Assembly (NCBI GenBank): GCA_022820725.1
Contig: JAJEFA010000021.1
Span: forward strand, 1 to 64,000
DNA length: 64,000 nt
Source of the DNA: Candidatus Binatia bacterium
Lineage (GTDB): Bacteria > Desulfobacterota > Binatia > Bin18
Reading direction: 5' to 3'
Shown: one piece after another, positions 9,194-17,108 of the stretch
Layout of the letters: each line of letters starts with the position of its first letter
How positions within the stretch are numbered: the first letter of the stretch is position 1
The notes under the pieces: model-generated
Seen by the model: the letters and a program-made list of their open reading frames with translations, nothing else
The model's database searches: none
Told to the model about the DNA's origin: nothing
Position numbers and translations under genes: made by a program

Positions 9194-9850
9194 TCACATG
9201 AATCGCAGCTCGGCATCAAGTACGCCATCCTCATACCGGGCGACAACATACCCGCCCGCTGCAAAGGGGCCGGCATTCAGTATTTTTGTGCGGCCGATCC
9301 TGTCAACTCCCGGAGATTCATGGATATGACCGGTGATACATAAATGGGGCTGTTGTTCCGCGATGAATTGGCGGACGGCAGGGCTGCCAACCGGTCTTCC
9401 ATCAACGAGCCGGTCGAGTTGCGTGGCATAGGGTGGTGTATGACAGACCATAATCTGACACGGAGTCGGTGGAATATCGGCGACCGCCCGTTGCAGGACC
9501 TGCCACAGGATTTCATCCGTATACTCGAGCGGCGTCTGAAATGGGGTCAGATTTGATCCTCCGCACCCATAGATAGCCACCTCGCCGTAACACTGATGTT
9601 CCCCGTGCAAGCTGACCTGTTCAGTCTGAAGAAAGGCAATCGTTTCTGGCTGGTCCAGATTCCCCGGCAGAGCCCGGACTGTTTGACAGTATATTTGGGC
9701 AGCCCGAATCACCTGCCGAACGGCATGTGGTCCCCCAAAGTTGGTCAGATCACCCGAGAGGAGGACCACATCGGCGCTCGTCAACTCCGCGCTGATGGTT
9801 TCCATGTGTGCGGTAGCCATATGTATGTCGCCGAACGACACGATTTTCAT
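9194..9850 (-). CDS. Calcineurin-like metallophosphoesterase
   Basis: Small cytosolic metallophosphoesterase. All five family blocks are present: GDIH near the N-terminus, GDLTNFGG, GNLD (a variant of GNHD with Leu for His), CHTPPY and TGHIHES. The GNLD change replaces the histidine that usually protonates the leaving group, so specificity may differ from typical members, although GN(L/M)D variants occur in YfcE-like proteins. The start is ATG at 9850, directly before MKIVSFGDIH, with AAGG nine bases upstream; the open frame extends further upstream without homology. First gene of the operon with the LLM monooxygenase and tenA. Confidence 0.85.
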   Translation of the reverse strand: MKIVSFGDIHMATAHMETISAELTSADVVLLSGDLTNFGGPHAVRQVIRAAQIYCQTVRALPGNLDQPETIAFLQTEQVSLHGEHQCYGEVAIYGCGGSNLTPFQTPLEYTDEILWQVLQRAVADIPPTPCQIMVCHTPPYATQLDRLVDGRPVGSPAVRQFIAEQQPHLCITGHIHESPGVDRIGRTKILNAGPFAAGGYVVARYEDGVLDAELRFM

Positions 9851-10013
9851 GGCGATTGCCTTGGGGAAAGAAAGAGAGTGCGGTGCTTCTGGACTTGTAA
9901 TGGATTCCCGGATGAGGGTCAACGGACCGACAGGATGCCTGTCCTTCCACCGGTCTTGCAAAAGCCATCGGAATCAGGAAATACTACTAGGTCCTCTGGA
10001 ATATGGTGCATAC

Positions 10014-10310
10014 ATGTCGAAGAATATCCGATCGAAGGTGCTCGCTATTGGTCGTCCATTGCGAGTGGAGATCGAGCTTGATGGTGAATGGCTCGAACGC
10101 CTTCGTGGGGTATTACAGGGGATAGGGGAGGGAGAGAAGTCCTACCCGCTCCATCGGTATCTCGAAGAACTATTGGAAGCGGATATCGTCTACCGGGAAG
10201 GGGATGGGCGGCGGCGCAAACGGTTTGTCGAACGAGAAGTGCTTATCCGCCAACTGCGTGAACAGCGACCGTATGACCACACGCCACGAGCCTCTGCGAA
10301 TAAGCGATAA
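10014..10310 (+). CDS. Small hypothetical protein (98 aa)
   Basis: Not recognised. The predicted protein is highly charged, with an amphipathic central stretch (LERLRGVLQGIG ... LHRYLEELLEA) and a basic REGDGRRRKRFV segment, suggesting a small helical, perhaps nucleic-acid-associated protein. No signal peptide and no clear ribosome binding site. The region upstream (9851-10013) holds only the divergent promoter area. Its codon use looks coding, and the frame ends well before trmJ. Confidence 0.5.
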   Translation: MSKNIRSKVLAIGRPLRVEIELDGEWLERLRGVLQGIGEGEKSYPLHRYLEELLEADIVYREGDGRRRKRFVEREVLIRQLREQRPYDHTPRASANKR

Positions 10311-10407
10311 TGGTGTGAGGGAGTGACTGTTTCCCCGCCACGCGTGATCCCGAGGCTTCCCGAGTAGGATTGACATAGCGCCCCCGAGGCGGTCGATCAC
10401 TCTCCGT

Positions 10408-11187
10408 ATGAGCTTGGTCAATCTACGTATTGTTCTTGTCCGACCGAAATACTCCGGTAATATCGGCGCGACAGCGCGGGCGATGCGGAACTGCGGGATG
10501 ACTGATTTGCACCTCGTCAATCCAGACCCGATACAGCGCGATGAGGCTGATGCACTGGCGGTTCATGCCAAAGATATACTCGACACCATGCAGATACACT
10601 CTTCTCTGCGTGCGGCCGTCAGTCCCTGTGGTCTGGTTGTCGGGACGACGTGCCGGACCGGCCTGTATCGGGAAGGAGCGAGCACGCTTGAGGCGCGCGC
10701 GGCTGAGATCGTCGCCAGCCTCAAAAGCAATCGTGTTGCGCTCGTTTTCGGTCCAGAAGACAGTGGCTTGAGCAATGAGGATTTACGGTGCTGCCACACC
10801 TTACTGACGATCCCAACCGATCCTGGCTTTGCCTCACTGAATATTGCTCAGGCCGTCTTGCTGTGTTGCTATGCTGTTTTCCGTGGCACACAGCAGGCAG
10901 AGGATGATGGGCAGCCGGTCTTCGCGTCTTCAGAGCGACAGGAATTGATGTACGACAAGCTCAAAGCAGCTCTCTTACAGGTTGGCTTTCTACATCAGGA
11001 TAACCCCGAACACATCATGCTTGCCCTGCGTCGTCTGTTTGGCCGAGCCGGATTGGAAGACCGCGACGTCCGCATTCTTCTTGGTATCGCCCATCAAATT
11101 GAGTGGTATGCCAAAGGAGGATGGCAGCGCCGGGAGCAAGTTGAGCAGAGGGCGTCTCAATACCGCATGGCAAAACGCAGTGTGTAA
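10408..11187 (+). CDS. trmJ: TrmJ-type tRNA/rRNA 2'-O-methyltransferase
   Basis: SPOUT-class (SpoU) RNA 2'-O-ribose methyltransferase, resembling TrmJ, which methylates nucleotide 32 of tRNA. The SPOUT knot motifs are clear: VRPKYSGNIGATARAMRNCG at the N-terminus, VALVFGPEDSGLSNEDL (motif 2) and SLNIAQAVLLCCYAVF (motif 3) with the SAM-binding trefoil knot. A C-terminal helical extension of about 90 residues, as in TrmJ, follows. 259 aa is the expected size. A small gene with its own start lies 16 bases downstream and may be co-transcribed. Confidence 0.9.
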   Translation: MSLVNLRIVLVRPKYSGNIGATARAMRNCGMTDLHLVNPDPIQRDEADALAVHAKDILDTMQIHSSLRAAVSPCGLVVGTTCRTGLYREGASTLEARAAEIVASLKSNRVALVFGPEDSGLSNEDLRCCHTLLTIPTDPGFASLNIAQAVLLCCYAVFRGTQQAEDDGQPVFASSERQELMYDKLKAALLQVGFLHQDNPEHIMLALRRLFGRAGLEDRDVRILLGIAHQIEWYAKGGWQRREQVEQRASQYRMAKRSV

Positions 11188-11203
11188 AGAGTGAGCGAAG
11201 ATC

Positions 11204-11416
11204 ATGGCCGAGATCATTCACTTGCGAAAGATCATGCAGGCTCGCCGCCGTGAGCAGCAACAAGAGTGTGCCGCTCGGTGTGTAGAGATCGTGGAGAAGA
11301 GTCTGCGTCATCACATCGAGGAGTTTGCACACGCCCCACCCCAGGAGTGGGCGGTCCGTGCCACCAAGATTCGTCAACTTGGGGAAGTATTGGAGTATTC
11401 AACAAATATGGTCTAA
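11204..11416 (+). CDS. Small hypothetical protein (70 aa)
   Basis: Unrecognised, helix-rich small protein with many Glu, Arg and Gln (RRREQQQECAARCVEIVEKSL). It starts 16 bases after trmJ and ends before the next gene. No membrane segment. It is probably real because of position and spacing, but there is no homology I can name. Confidence 0.5.
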   Translation: MAEIIHLRKIMQARRREQQQECAARCVEIVEKSLRHHIEEFAHAPPQEWAVRATKIRQLGEVLEYSTNMV

Positions 11417-11481
11417 CCACGATATTTCTCCGTTTTCTTTGGAGCCACCCCCTGGTGTGTGAACGAGAAGAAAGGAACGGT

Positions 11482-12072
11482 ATGGCAACAGCAGCTTCAC
11501 AACCGACCAGCAAGACAGCGGCAAAAAAGACCGCTGGTGCGAAAAAAACGGCCAGTCGTACGCGGAAAAGTCCGACCAAGAAAACCGCTGCCACGGCTGA
11601 GCCGGCGGTCCATGCCGCGATTCTGACCTTACAGCAACGACTTGAAACCCTGGAGGGAAAACTCTCGCAGGGCTTGACCGCCCTCGTGACTGAGGTCAGG
11701 GAACTCCGTTCTGCCCCTCCGGTCGATCCGCCTCAATCCGGCTTGACCGAGGAATCGATCGGGGCTCTCCTGCAAGAGACGCTGCGGAAGCATATTGAGG
11801 AGCAGATCGAGCCCGTGACGACCGCGCTCCGGCGTATTGAGGAGCGGGTTGGTTTTATCGGGAACCGTCTGAAATCGTCAGGGGGAGGGGGGAGGAACAA
11901 GTCGGGACGCCGGGATCAGTCTCCAAATGCGCGCGCTAAGGGGCCGAATGCGCCCCGCCCGGGCCAGAACTCAGGACAGAATTGGACACCTCCCTCTGCC
12001 GCGTCGGTCCAAGGCCATTTTACGCCGCGTCCGATGAGTCTGGATCACTTGGCGCGAGAAGACGACGAATAG
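11482..12072 (+). CDS. Lys/Ala-rich histone-H1-like, coiled-coil protein
   Basis: 196-aa protein with a low-complexity basic N-terminus (about residues 8-40, repeated KKTA-like units as in bacterial histone H1-like and AlgP-type tails), a central coiled coil with heptads (ILTLQQRLETLEGKLSQGL ... RRIEERVGFIGNRLK), and a Gly/Asn/Pro/Arg-rich disordered C-terminus. Such tails usually bind DNA or RNA non-specifically; here the coiled coil would make it oligomeric. The start is ATG at 11482 with AGAAAGGAA seven bases upstream, although the frame is open further back. Function is inferred from composition only. Confidence 0.68.
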   Translation: MATAASQPTSKTAAKKTAGAKKTASRTRKSPTKKTAATAEPAVHAAILTLQQRLETLEGKLSQGLTALVTEVRELRSAPPVDPPQSGLTEESIGALLQETLRKHIEEQIEPVTTALRRIEERVGFIGNRLKSSGGGGRNKSGRRDQSPNARAKGPNAPRPGQNSGQNWTPPSAASVQGHFTPRPMSLDHLAREDDE

Positions 12073-12102
12073 GGCGTGGGGCTGGCTCTGACGAATACCG
12101 CG

Positions 12103-12576
12103 CTAGTCAACGGCGTGTGGGTCTGCCCGGAGCGCAATATCACGGAGAAAAGCGTTCAGCCGCTGCTTATCTTTCTCTAGGGAGAGAAAGAACTGGGTGG
12201 CATCGGGAAGGTCCGGGTCCCAATAAATGGCCTGCTCGTTATACTGCTGGGTCAGGGTTTGGCTATCCTCAAGGTCGTGAACAACCCGGGACCAGTGATT
12301 GTGTCCCCCTTTTGGCGAAGCCTCTTATCCTTCACTCCACTCGCCCTCTAACTCCGCGATTTTATCCTGAATACGCTGGGTAATGCGCTCCTGCTCTTTT
12401 GCGGCGGTACGCAGTTGGTCCTGGCCCGCCTGGTGGGGCGCAAGCTCTGCGTGGGCGAGGATTTGCTGGGTGAGCTGTTTTTCTGCCCGACAGCTCTCCA
12501 CAAGGGTTGGGACTAACTGTTGCGGATCTTTATGTTGCGGCTCCTCGGAGCCAACAAAACGTTGCCAAAAACCCAT
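12103..12576 (-). pseudogene. Helical protein gene split by an in-frame stop
   Basis: A well-initiated frame starts at 12576 (GGGAG six bases upstream) and encodes MGFWQRFVG followed by an amphipathic helical segment with HAELAPHQAG. It meets a TAA at 12325-12327 after 83 codons. The same frame then continues open for 73 more codons with protein-like sequence (HNHWSRVVHDLED ... YNEQAIYWDPDLPDATQFF ... LRADPHAVD) to a TAG at 12103-12105. The two halves together look like one roughly 157-aa ferritin-like four-helix protein, so I read this as a recent nonsense mutation. A shortened functional 83-aa protein, readthrough, or an assembly error are alternatives. Confidence 0.6.
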
Positions 12577-12713
12577 AGCGTTCTCCCGGACCGGAAGTAC
12601 CGTGCCGGGTCTGACTTGTCAAGGTCGGAAACGGTCCCGCTTCTTACCTTCCTTCTTGGTCGATGATAAGCTACTATGATACAGAATGGTGAAACGGATA
12701 AGAAGGAATCACA

Positions 12714-12923
12714 ATGGCACGCATCACGGTTGAAGACTGTCTGGCCCAGATCCCGAATCGATTTGAACTCGTTATCGTTGCCGCGCACAGAGCGAAAGAA
12801 CTCCTCAAGGGATCGCCACGACTCGTTGACTCGGACAATAAAGAAGTCGTGACCGCCCTGCGTGAAGTTGCGGCTGGCAAAGTGTGGAAGGAAAAGGCCC
12901 AAGAGGCGATTGAAGAAGCGTAG
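12714..12923 (+). CDS. rpoZ: RNA polymerase omega subunit
   Basis: Omega subunit, which wraps the beta' C-terminal tail and aids RNA polymerase assembly. MARITVEDCLAQIPNRFELV and AAHRAKEL match the conserved N-terminal fold, and VVTALREVAAGKV is the second conserved helix. At 69 aa it lacks the acidic tail of the E. coli protein, which is common outside gammaproteobacteria. AAGGA lies upstream of the ATG. Unlike the common gmk-rpoZ-spoT arrangement, it stands alone before rpoH. Confidence 0.93.
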   Translation: MARITVEDCLAQIPNRFELVIVAAHRAKELLKGSPRLVDSDNKEVVTALREVAAGKVWKEKAQEAIEEA

Positions 12924-13021
12924 CTTGTTGTCTTTTGCTTTGTAGTGTTCAGCGATTTTCCCCCATCAGACGCGGCGTAGCGGGGTACGAGCCCAGCACA
13001 GGTCCAACGTGATTTATGAGA

Positions 13022-13050
13022 AACACGGGGCAGTCGGGGCCGCCCCTGTT
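13022..13050 (+). promoter_or_regulatory. GC-rich hairpin in the rpoZ-rpoH gap
   Basis: AACA-c-GGGGC and GCCCCTGTT can pair as a stem with one bulge, 27 bases before the rpoH start. It could be the rpoZ terminator or a structure in the rpoH leader. No clear Shine-Dalgarno precedes the rpoH ATG. Function not established. Confidence 0.35.
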
Positions 13051-13076
13051 CGTTTTCGCTGTGTGATAAAGCCCTC

Positions 13077-14108
13077 ATGAAAAAACGTTTGGCAAAAGAT
13101 ACAGAGACCGTTGCCGTACCCGTTCTTGCCGAACCCGAACTGGCGGATTCTGTGCCGGTCGAGCAGAAAGGGCAGTCAGAGCCGCCCATCGAAGTCAGTG
13201 TCACCACAGCCGGCGAGGCTGACAAGATGGAAACGGCGCTCATCCCCACGGATTCTCTCAGTCGTTATATGGCAGAGATCCGTCGCTATGCCCTGCTCTC
13301 GCCCGAAGAGGAACACGAGTTGGCGGTCCAGTATAAAGAGTACGGCGATGTGCAGGCTGCCTATCGGCTCGTCACCGCAAACTTGCGCCTGGTGGTCATG
13401 ATCGCCCGGAGTTATCAGCGGGCGTTTCAGAATTTGCTCGACTTAATTCAGGAGGGGAACGTTGGCCTCATGGATGCGGTTCGGCATTTTGATCCGTACC
13501 GGGGTGTCCGCTTTCCCTCCTACGCGGTTTGGTGGGTGCGAGCGTATATCATTCGCTACATTATGAATAATTGGCGTATGGTGAAGCTCGGCACGACCCA
13601 GGCCCAGCGAAAACTCTTCTTTAATCTCCAAAAGGAAAAAGAACGGCTTGAAGCCGAGGGCTATTCCCCCGAACCAAAACGGCTCGCCCACAACCTGGGA
13701 GTGAAAGAACGTGAGGTCGTGGAGATGGAGCAGCGCATGGCAGCCCGGGATCTCTCGGTTGATGCGCCGCTTGATGCGGGGGACGAGTCTGCAACCTTTC
13801 TCGACTTCCTGGCCGATCAGAGCGCGAACGCGGAGGAAGCGGTCTCGACGCTCGAATACCAGCAGTTGATTCGTCGCAAGTTGACCGACTTTGCCCAGAC
13901 CCTGGAAGGCAAAGAGGAAGTGATATTCAATCGACGTCTCTTCGCCGAAGAACCCCTGACGCTTCAGGATATTGGTGACCAGTACGGCATCAGCCGTGAG
14001 CGGGTGCGCCAGCTCGAAAGCCGGCTCAAGAAAAAACTAAAGGAATACTTAGTCCGCGAGATTCCGGACCTGACGGAGCTCGATATTGGCTTGGCTGACG
14101 CAGGGTAA
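13077..14108 (+). CDS. rpoH: RNA polymerase sigma-32 (heat shock) factor
   Basis: Sigma-70 family factor of the RpoH class, directing transcription of heat-shock genes. Region 2 is complete (NLRLVVMIAR ... LIQEGNVGLMDAVRHFDP ... VRFPSYAVWWVRAYI), the RpoH box reads QRKLFFNLQK, and region 4 ends with the helix-turn-helix YGISRERVRQLE. Compared with the roughly 285-aa E. coli protein, it has an extra acidic, Val/Pro/Glu-rich N-terminal extension of about 60 residues before SRYMAEIRRY. The missing ribosome binding site and the leader hairpin leave room for translational control. rpoZ precedes it on the same strand. Confidence 0.93.
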   Translation: MKKRLAKDTETVAVPVLAEPELADSVPVEQKGQSEPPIEVSVTTAGEADKMETALIPTDSLSRYMAEIRRYALLSPEEEHELAVQYKEYGDVQAAYRLVTANLRLVVMIARSYQRAFQNLLDLIQEGNVGLMDAVRHFDPYRGVRFPSYAVWWVRAYIIRYIMNNWRMVKLGTTQAQRKLFFNLQKEKERLEAEGYSPEPKRLAHNLGVKEREVVEMEQRMAARDLSVDAPLDAGDESATFLDFLADQSANAEEAVSTLEYQQLIRRKLTDFAQTLEGKEEVIFNRRLFAEEPLTLQDIGDQYGISRERVRQLESRLKKKLKEYLVREIPDLTELDIGLADAG

Positions 14109-14158
14109 TCTTCTCCGTCATATTGCCACCGAGCGGAAAATCGGTTTATAGTGTCAGT

Positions 14159-14896
14159 GTGCATGAACTGGATGCGGGTATCGTCGTCATTGGCAACGAA
14201 ATACTGTCTGGCAAGACGGTCGATACCAATTCGCCCTTCCTGGCAAAGGAACTCCGAAAGATTGGGGTGACTCTGAAGCGGGTCGTCGTGATCCCTGACG
14301 AACTCGACATCATTACCGAGACGGTTCGCGATTTTCATCGCCAGTTCGATATTGTCTTTACCTCAGGCGGTGTTGGCCCAACGCATGACGATATTACCAT
14401 TGAAGGGGTCGCGTGCGCCTTGGAGCGACAGGTTATTCGCCACCCTGTGCTAGAGGAGAAATTACGCTCCTATCTCAACGGTCGGCCGGCAAACAGCGCC
14501 TATCTCAAGATGGCGGAAGCGCCCGAAGGGGCTGAGTTGATTGAAGATGGCGCGGTCCGTTTCCCAACGATTAAAGTGGAAAATGTGTATGTCCTGCCCG
14601 GCATCCCGGATATTTTTCGACAGAAATTCCTCGCGCTCAAGAGCCGTTTTGCCGCAGACCCCTATTATCTCAAGGTGCTCTACACGCGCGAATACGAGAG
14701 CGTGATTGCCGGATTTCTGAATGAAACATTACGCGAGTATCCGGAGGTGATGCTCGGCTCGTACCCAAAGAATAACGATCCCGAGTACCGGGTAAAAATT
14801 ACCCTTGAGTCAAAAGACAAACACTACGTCGATCGGGCTTTTCAACATTTGATCACGTTGCTCCCTGAGGGGTGTGTGGTGAGAACAGAAGGATGA
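14159..14896 (+). CDS. Molybdopterin-binding/CinA N-terminal domain protein
   Basis: Stand-alone MoCF-fold protein of the CinA N-terminal/FLAD1-like group; the related domain in CinA is linked to ADP-ribose or NMN metabolism. Conserved: GIVVIGNEILSGKTVDTNSP at the start, VFTSGGVGPTHDDIT (the phosphate-binding GGxGPTxDD loop) and VLPGIPDIFRQKF. The C-terminal PncC domain is absent here; a separate PncC-domain gene is at 37314-37805. The GTG at 14159 puts the start at the family's usual position; a TTG at 14123 is possible. A small exported-protein gene follows after 10 bases. Confidence 0.82.
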   Translation: MHELDAGIVVIGNEILSGKTVDTNSPFLAKELRKIGVTLKRVVVIPDELDIITETVRDFHRQFDIVFTSGGVGPTHDDITIEGVACALERQVIRHPVLEEKLRSYLNGRPANSAYLKMAEAPEGAELIEDGAVRFPTIKVENVYVLPGIPDIFRQKFLALKSRFAADPYYLKVLYTREYESVIAGFLNETLREYPEVMLGSYPKNNDPEYRVKITLESKDKHYVDRAFQHLITLLPEGCVVRTEG

Positions 14897-14906
14897 GGAG
14901 GATGTC

Positions 14907-15281
14907 ATGGGAAAAACGTTATCGGTTCTATTGTGTGGCAGTGTGCTGGGGCTAGTGTTGTCTGCTCCGCCGCCCGCGTCGGCCAACCCCGACTATCTCG
15001 AAGACGCCGGACTTGGAACGGCGACCGTCGCGGCCAATGTGTTTTACATTCCGGCTAAGCTAACGTACGCCACCCTCGGCGGTATTACCGGCGGCTTGGC
15101 CTATGTGCTGACCGGGACCAACCGCGAGATTGCCGAACGGGTGTGGAAGCCGTCCATGGGCGGAGACTATATTGTGAAGCGGCGGCATATTCAGGGAGAG
15201 GAAACCCTTTACTTCAGCGCGCCTCTCCCCCGAACGGATAACGGGGCTCTCAACGCGGAACCACTTCCGCCAGCTTACTGA
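14907..15281 (+). CDS. Small exported protein of unknown function
   Basis: 124 aa with a clear signal peptide (MGKTLSVLLCGSVLGLVLS ... ASA, cleavage near residue 26). The mature part contains a glycine-rich hydrophobic stretch (FYIPAKLTYATLGGITGGLAYVLTG), which could be an amphipathic membrane-inserting segment, and ends with a polar region (GGDYIVKRRHIQGEE). AGGAGG five bases before the ATG gives strong initiation. It probably forms an operon with the upstream MoCF-domain gene and the SRPBCC gene 20 bases downstream. I recognise the pattern from proteobacterial hypothetical proteins but no function. Confidence 0.72.
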   Translation: MGKTLSVLLCGSVLGLVLSAPPPASANPDYLEDAGLGTATVAANVFYIPAKLTYATLGGITGGLAYVLTGTNREIAERVWKPSMGGDYIVKRRHIQGEETLYFSAPLPRTDNGALNAEPLPPAY

Positions 15282-15301
15282 TTCGTCCTGGAGCATAGCG
15301 C

Positions 15302-15913
15302 ATGAGCAGGGTACGACTGGGCCTTTCCATAGGCGCGCTCGTGCTGCTTGGCCTGGTCGTCTGGGCCGGCCTCTCTTTCCATCGGATGCGGACTACGGCC
15401 TTGCAATGGGAGGGGCCGGTCGCCGAAATCCTCAGCGAGAAGCTCGATAAGCATGCCGGCACTATGACGATGGAGTTTACCTCCCGGCTCGACGCGCCGC
15501 TGGCCGATATCTGGCAGGCGTTCTCCGAGCCGGAACGGAGCGCGGAGTTCAGCGAGACCATCCGGGTGTCTCGCCTCCTCCAGACCCAGGGAAACCGGAA
15601 GCTCATCCTCTTTGAGATGGTCATGCTCGGCCAGCCACAGCGGCTGAGCATGCAGTTTACCTTTCTGCCCGGAGAAAACCGGGTCCGTATCCGGAGCGTC
15701 GAAAGTCAAATGAGCGACATTCAGGGCGAATACCGCTTTACGCCCTCGCCGGACGGAACCAAAACTCTGCTGACCTACACGGGCACGCTGAAAGACAAAG
15801 TCAGCCTGCCAGTCCCCCTGGCCCTGCAAAAGAACGCCGCCCGTGAAAGCTTCGTCTCCACCGTGCGTGCCTTGAAGAAGGGGGTGGAGAGTCAGAATAC
15901 AGCTGGCTCATAA
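15302..15913 (+). CDS. Membrane-anchored SRPBCC/START-like protein
   Basis: One N-terminal transmembrane helix (LGLSIGALVLLGLVVWAGLSF) followed by a helix-grip domain of the polyketide-cyclase/SRPBCC type: the beta strand and helix TSRLDAPLADIWQAFSEPERSAEF are typical. The domain usually binds a hydrophobic ligand in a deep cavity; the anchor would place it on the periplasmic face. No catalytic residues can be assigned. It follows the small exported protein by 20 bases, so both may act at the cell envelope. Confidence 0.72.
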   Translation: MSRVRLGLSIGALVLLGLVVWAGLSFHRMRTTALQWEGPVAEILSEKLDKHAGTMTMEFTSRLDAPLADIWQAFSEPERSAEFSETIRVSRLLQTQGNRKLILFEMVMLGQPQRLSMQFTFLPGENRVRIRSVESQMSDIQGEYRFTPSPDGTKTLLTYTGTLKDKVSLPVPLALQKNAARESFVSTVRALKKGVESQNTAGS

Positions 15914-15987
15914 AACGAATCCGCTTCTTGCCTCCCTCTCCGTTGGTGGGTATGGTGAGCAACGGACCTCTTCCAAGAGAAAACACC

Positions 15988-16350
15988 ATGAGCGTGGAAT
16001 TGATCAGTATCCTGATAGCCGTCGTGGCAGTAGGAGTGACCCTGGCTGGGTTGATACTGACTGGCCAAAGGGCTCTCCGCGCCGAACTGACAGAACAGCG
16101 CCGGGAGCTGGCAGCCCAACGCCAAGACTTCAGCACCGAGTTAGTCGCGCAACGCCGAGACTTTAGCGCCGAGTTAGCGACGCATCGCCAGGAAATCAGC
16201 GCCGAGTTGGCCGCGCAACGTCAGTATATTGACGAGCGATTTACGGCCCTGGAGCAGCAAATCGCCGAACTGCGTGAACGCATGGCCCACCTCGAAGGGC
16301 TGCTGGACGGCCTACGTGAGGCCATCGCCATCCGGCAGGGTGCCGCGTAA
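15988..16350 (+). CDS. Membrane-anchored coiled-coil protein with 11-residue repeats
   Basis: 120-aa protein: an N-terminal transmembrane helix (SILIAVVAVGVTLAGLILTG), then a long charged coiled coil with three near-identical 11-residue units of the form (Q/H)RxxxSxELxxx, ending with ALEQQIAELRERMAHLEGLL. The hendecad periodicity suggests a right-handed or straight parallel coiled coil. The ATG at 15988 was chosen because it directly precedes the membrane helix; the upstream in-frame ATG at 15928 would add an unlikely proline-rich leader. It shares architecture with the gene at 16567-17082. Function unknown. Confidence 0.65.
   Translation: MSVELISILIAVVAVGVTLAGLILTGQRALRAELTEQRRELAAQRQDFSTELVAQRRDFSAELATHRQEISAELAAQRQYIDERFTALEQQIAELRERMAHLEGLLDGLREAIAIRQGAA
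16117..16215 (+). repeat. Three tandem 33-nt coding repeats
   Basis: Units at 16117, 16150 and 16183, each 33 bases (11 codons), beginning CAACGCC or CATCGCC and sharing the AGCxCCGAGTT core. They encode the hendecad coiled-coil units. No unique spacers, so not a CRISPR array. Confidence 0.85.
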
Positions 16351-16365
16351 CTCCACCAAAAAATT

Positions 16366-16475
16366 CCCTCTTGGGAGGGGTGGCCCGAAGGGCCGGGGTG
16401 GGTTCTCTCCTAATCCAATTCCCAAAAAGTTTGACCAGGGGCTATGCCCCTGGTCAAAACTCCGCTTCGGAGTAG
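16366..16475. repeat. Cluster of palindromes between the coiled-coil genes
   Basis: A G-rich segment with GGCCCGAAGGGCC is followed by a perfect 12-bp hairpin TTGACCAGGGGC-tat-GCCCCTGGTCAA (16431-16457) and a small ACTCCG/CGGAGT hairpin. The look is that of a REP/MITE-like dispersed element. It may also terminate the upstream gene. Confidence 0.55.
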
Positions 16476-16566
16476 CGCGTTACGCTCTGGGCTCAGGGCG
16501 GTAACAGGATGGGGAGAGCATACCGGGCGGCGGGTTGCGTTGACTTTCGGGTCCATGTGGCGTTGT

Positions 16567-17082
16567 ATGGATTTCATGCTGATCAGGCTCCTCATCATCG
16601 CATATCTCTTGCTTCTGGCCAGCCCGGCGTGGGCGGTGGAGGCGGCTCCGGCCCTGACCGACCGAGAGATTGTTGAGCGGTTGACTCGACTCGAAACCCG
16701 CCTGGACGAAGGGCTACAAGGGCTACGGGCCGATATTCAGCAACTGCGCGAGGATATGAACCGGCAGGATCAGCAACTGCGCGAGGATATGAACCGGCAG
16801 ATTCAGCAACTGCGCGAGGACATGAACCAGCAGTTCGCCCAGCAGTTTCGCCTGACCCTGGCCGTGCTCGGTGCCTTTACGGCGCTGGTGGTAGCCATCA
16901 TTGGCTTTGCCTTATGGGACCGGCGGACGATGATTCGGCCGTTTGAGCGCACGGTGAAAAGCTTGGAAGAGGACCTGAGCACGAATAGGCAGCGTGTTGA
17001 GGCGCTGCTGGAAGCCTTGCGGTCCCTAGGCCAGCGCGACCCTGAAGTCGCCAACGTACTCAAGCAGTTCAATCTGCTGTAA
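16567..17082 (+). CDS. Exported coiled-coil membrane protein with 11-residue repeats
   Basis: About 171 aa. A signal peptide or anchor (MDFMLIRLLIIAYLLLLASPAWA) precedes a coiled coil containing three copies of QQLREDMNxQx, then a transmembrane helix (LAVLGAFTALVVAIIGFALW) and a cytoplasmic C-terminal coil (SLEEDLSTNRQRVEALLEAL). In-frame ATGs at 16555, 16567 and 16576 are all possible, without a clear ribosome binding site. Together with the preceding gene it looks like a pair of scaffold-like envelope proteins. Function unknown. Confidence 0.7.
   Translation: MDFMLIRLLIIAYLLLLASPAWAVEAAPALTDREIVERLTRLETRLDEGLQGLRADIQQLREDMNRQDQQLREDMNRQIQQLREDMNQQFAQQFRLTLAVLGAFTALVVAIIGFALWDRRTMIRPFERTVKSLEEDLSTNRQRVEALLEALRSLGQRDPEVANVLKQFNLL
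16738..16836 (+). repeat. Three tandem 33-nt coding repeats
   Basis: Units at 16738, 16771 and 16804 starting CAGCAACTGCGCGAGGA. The first two differ only near the end, indicating recent duplication. They code the QQLREDMN hendecads. Confidence 0.9.
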
Positions 17083-17108
17083 GTTGCAGACAGATCCAGC
17101 TGGCATCC

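Noticed and set aside
16117..16836. 33-nt tandem repeats as a possible CRISPR array
   Set aside because: Units are directly adjacent with no spacers and are in-frame coding repeats of coiled-coil proteins.
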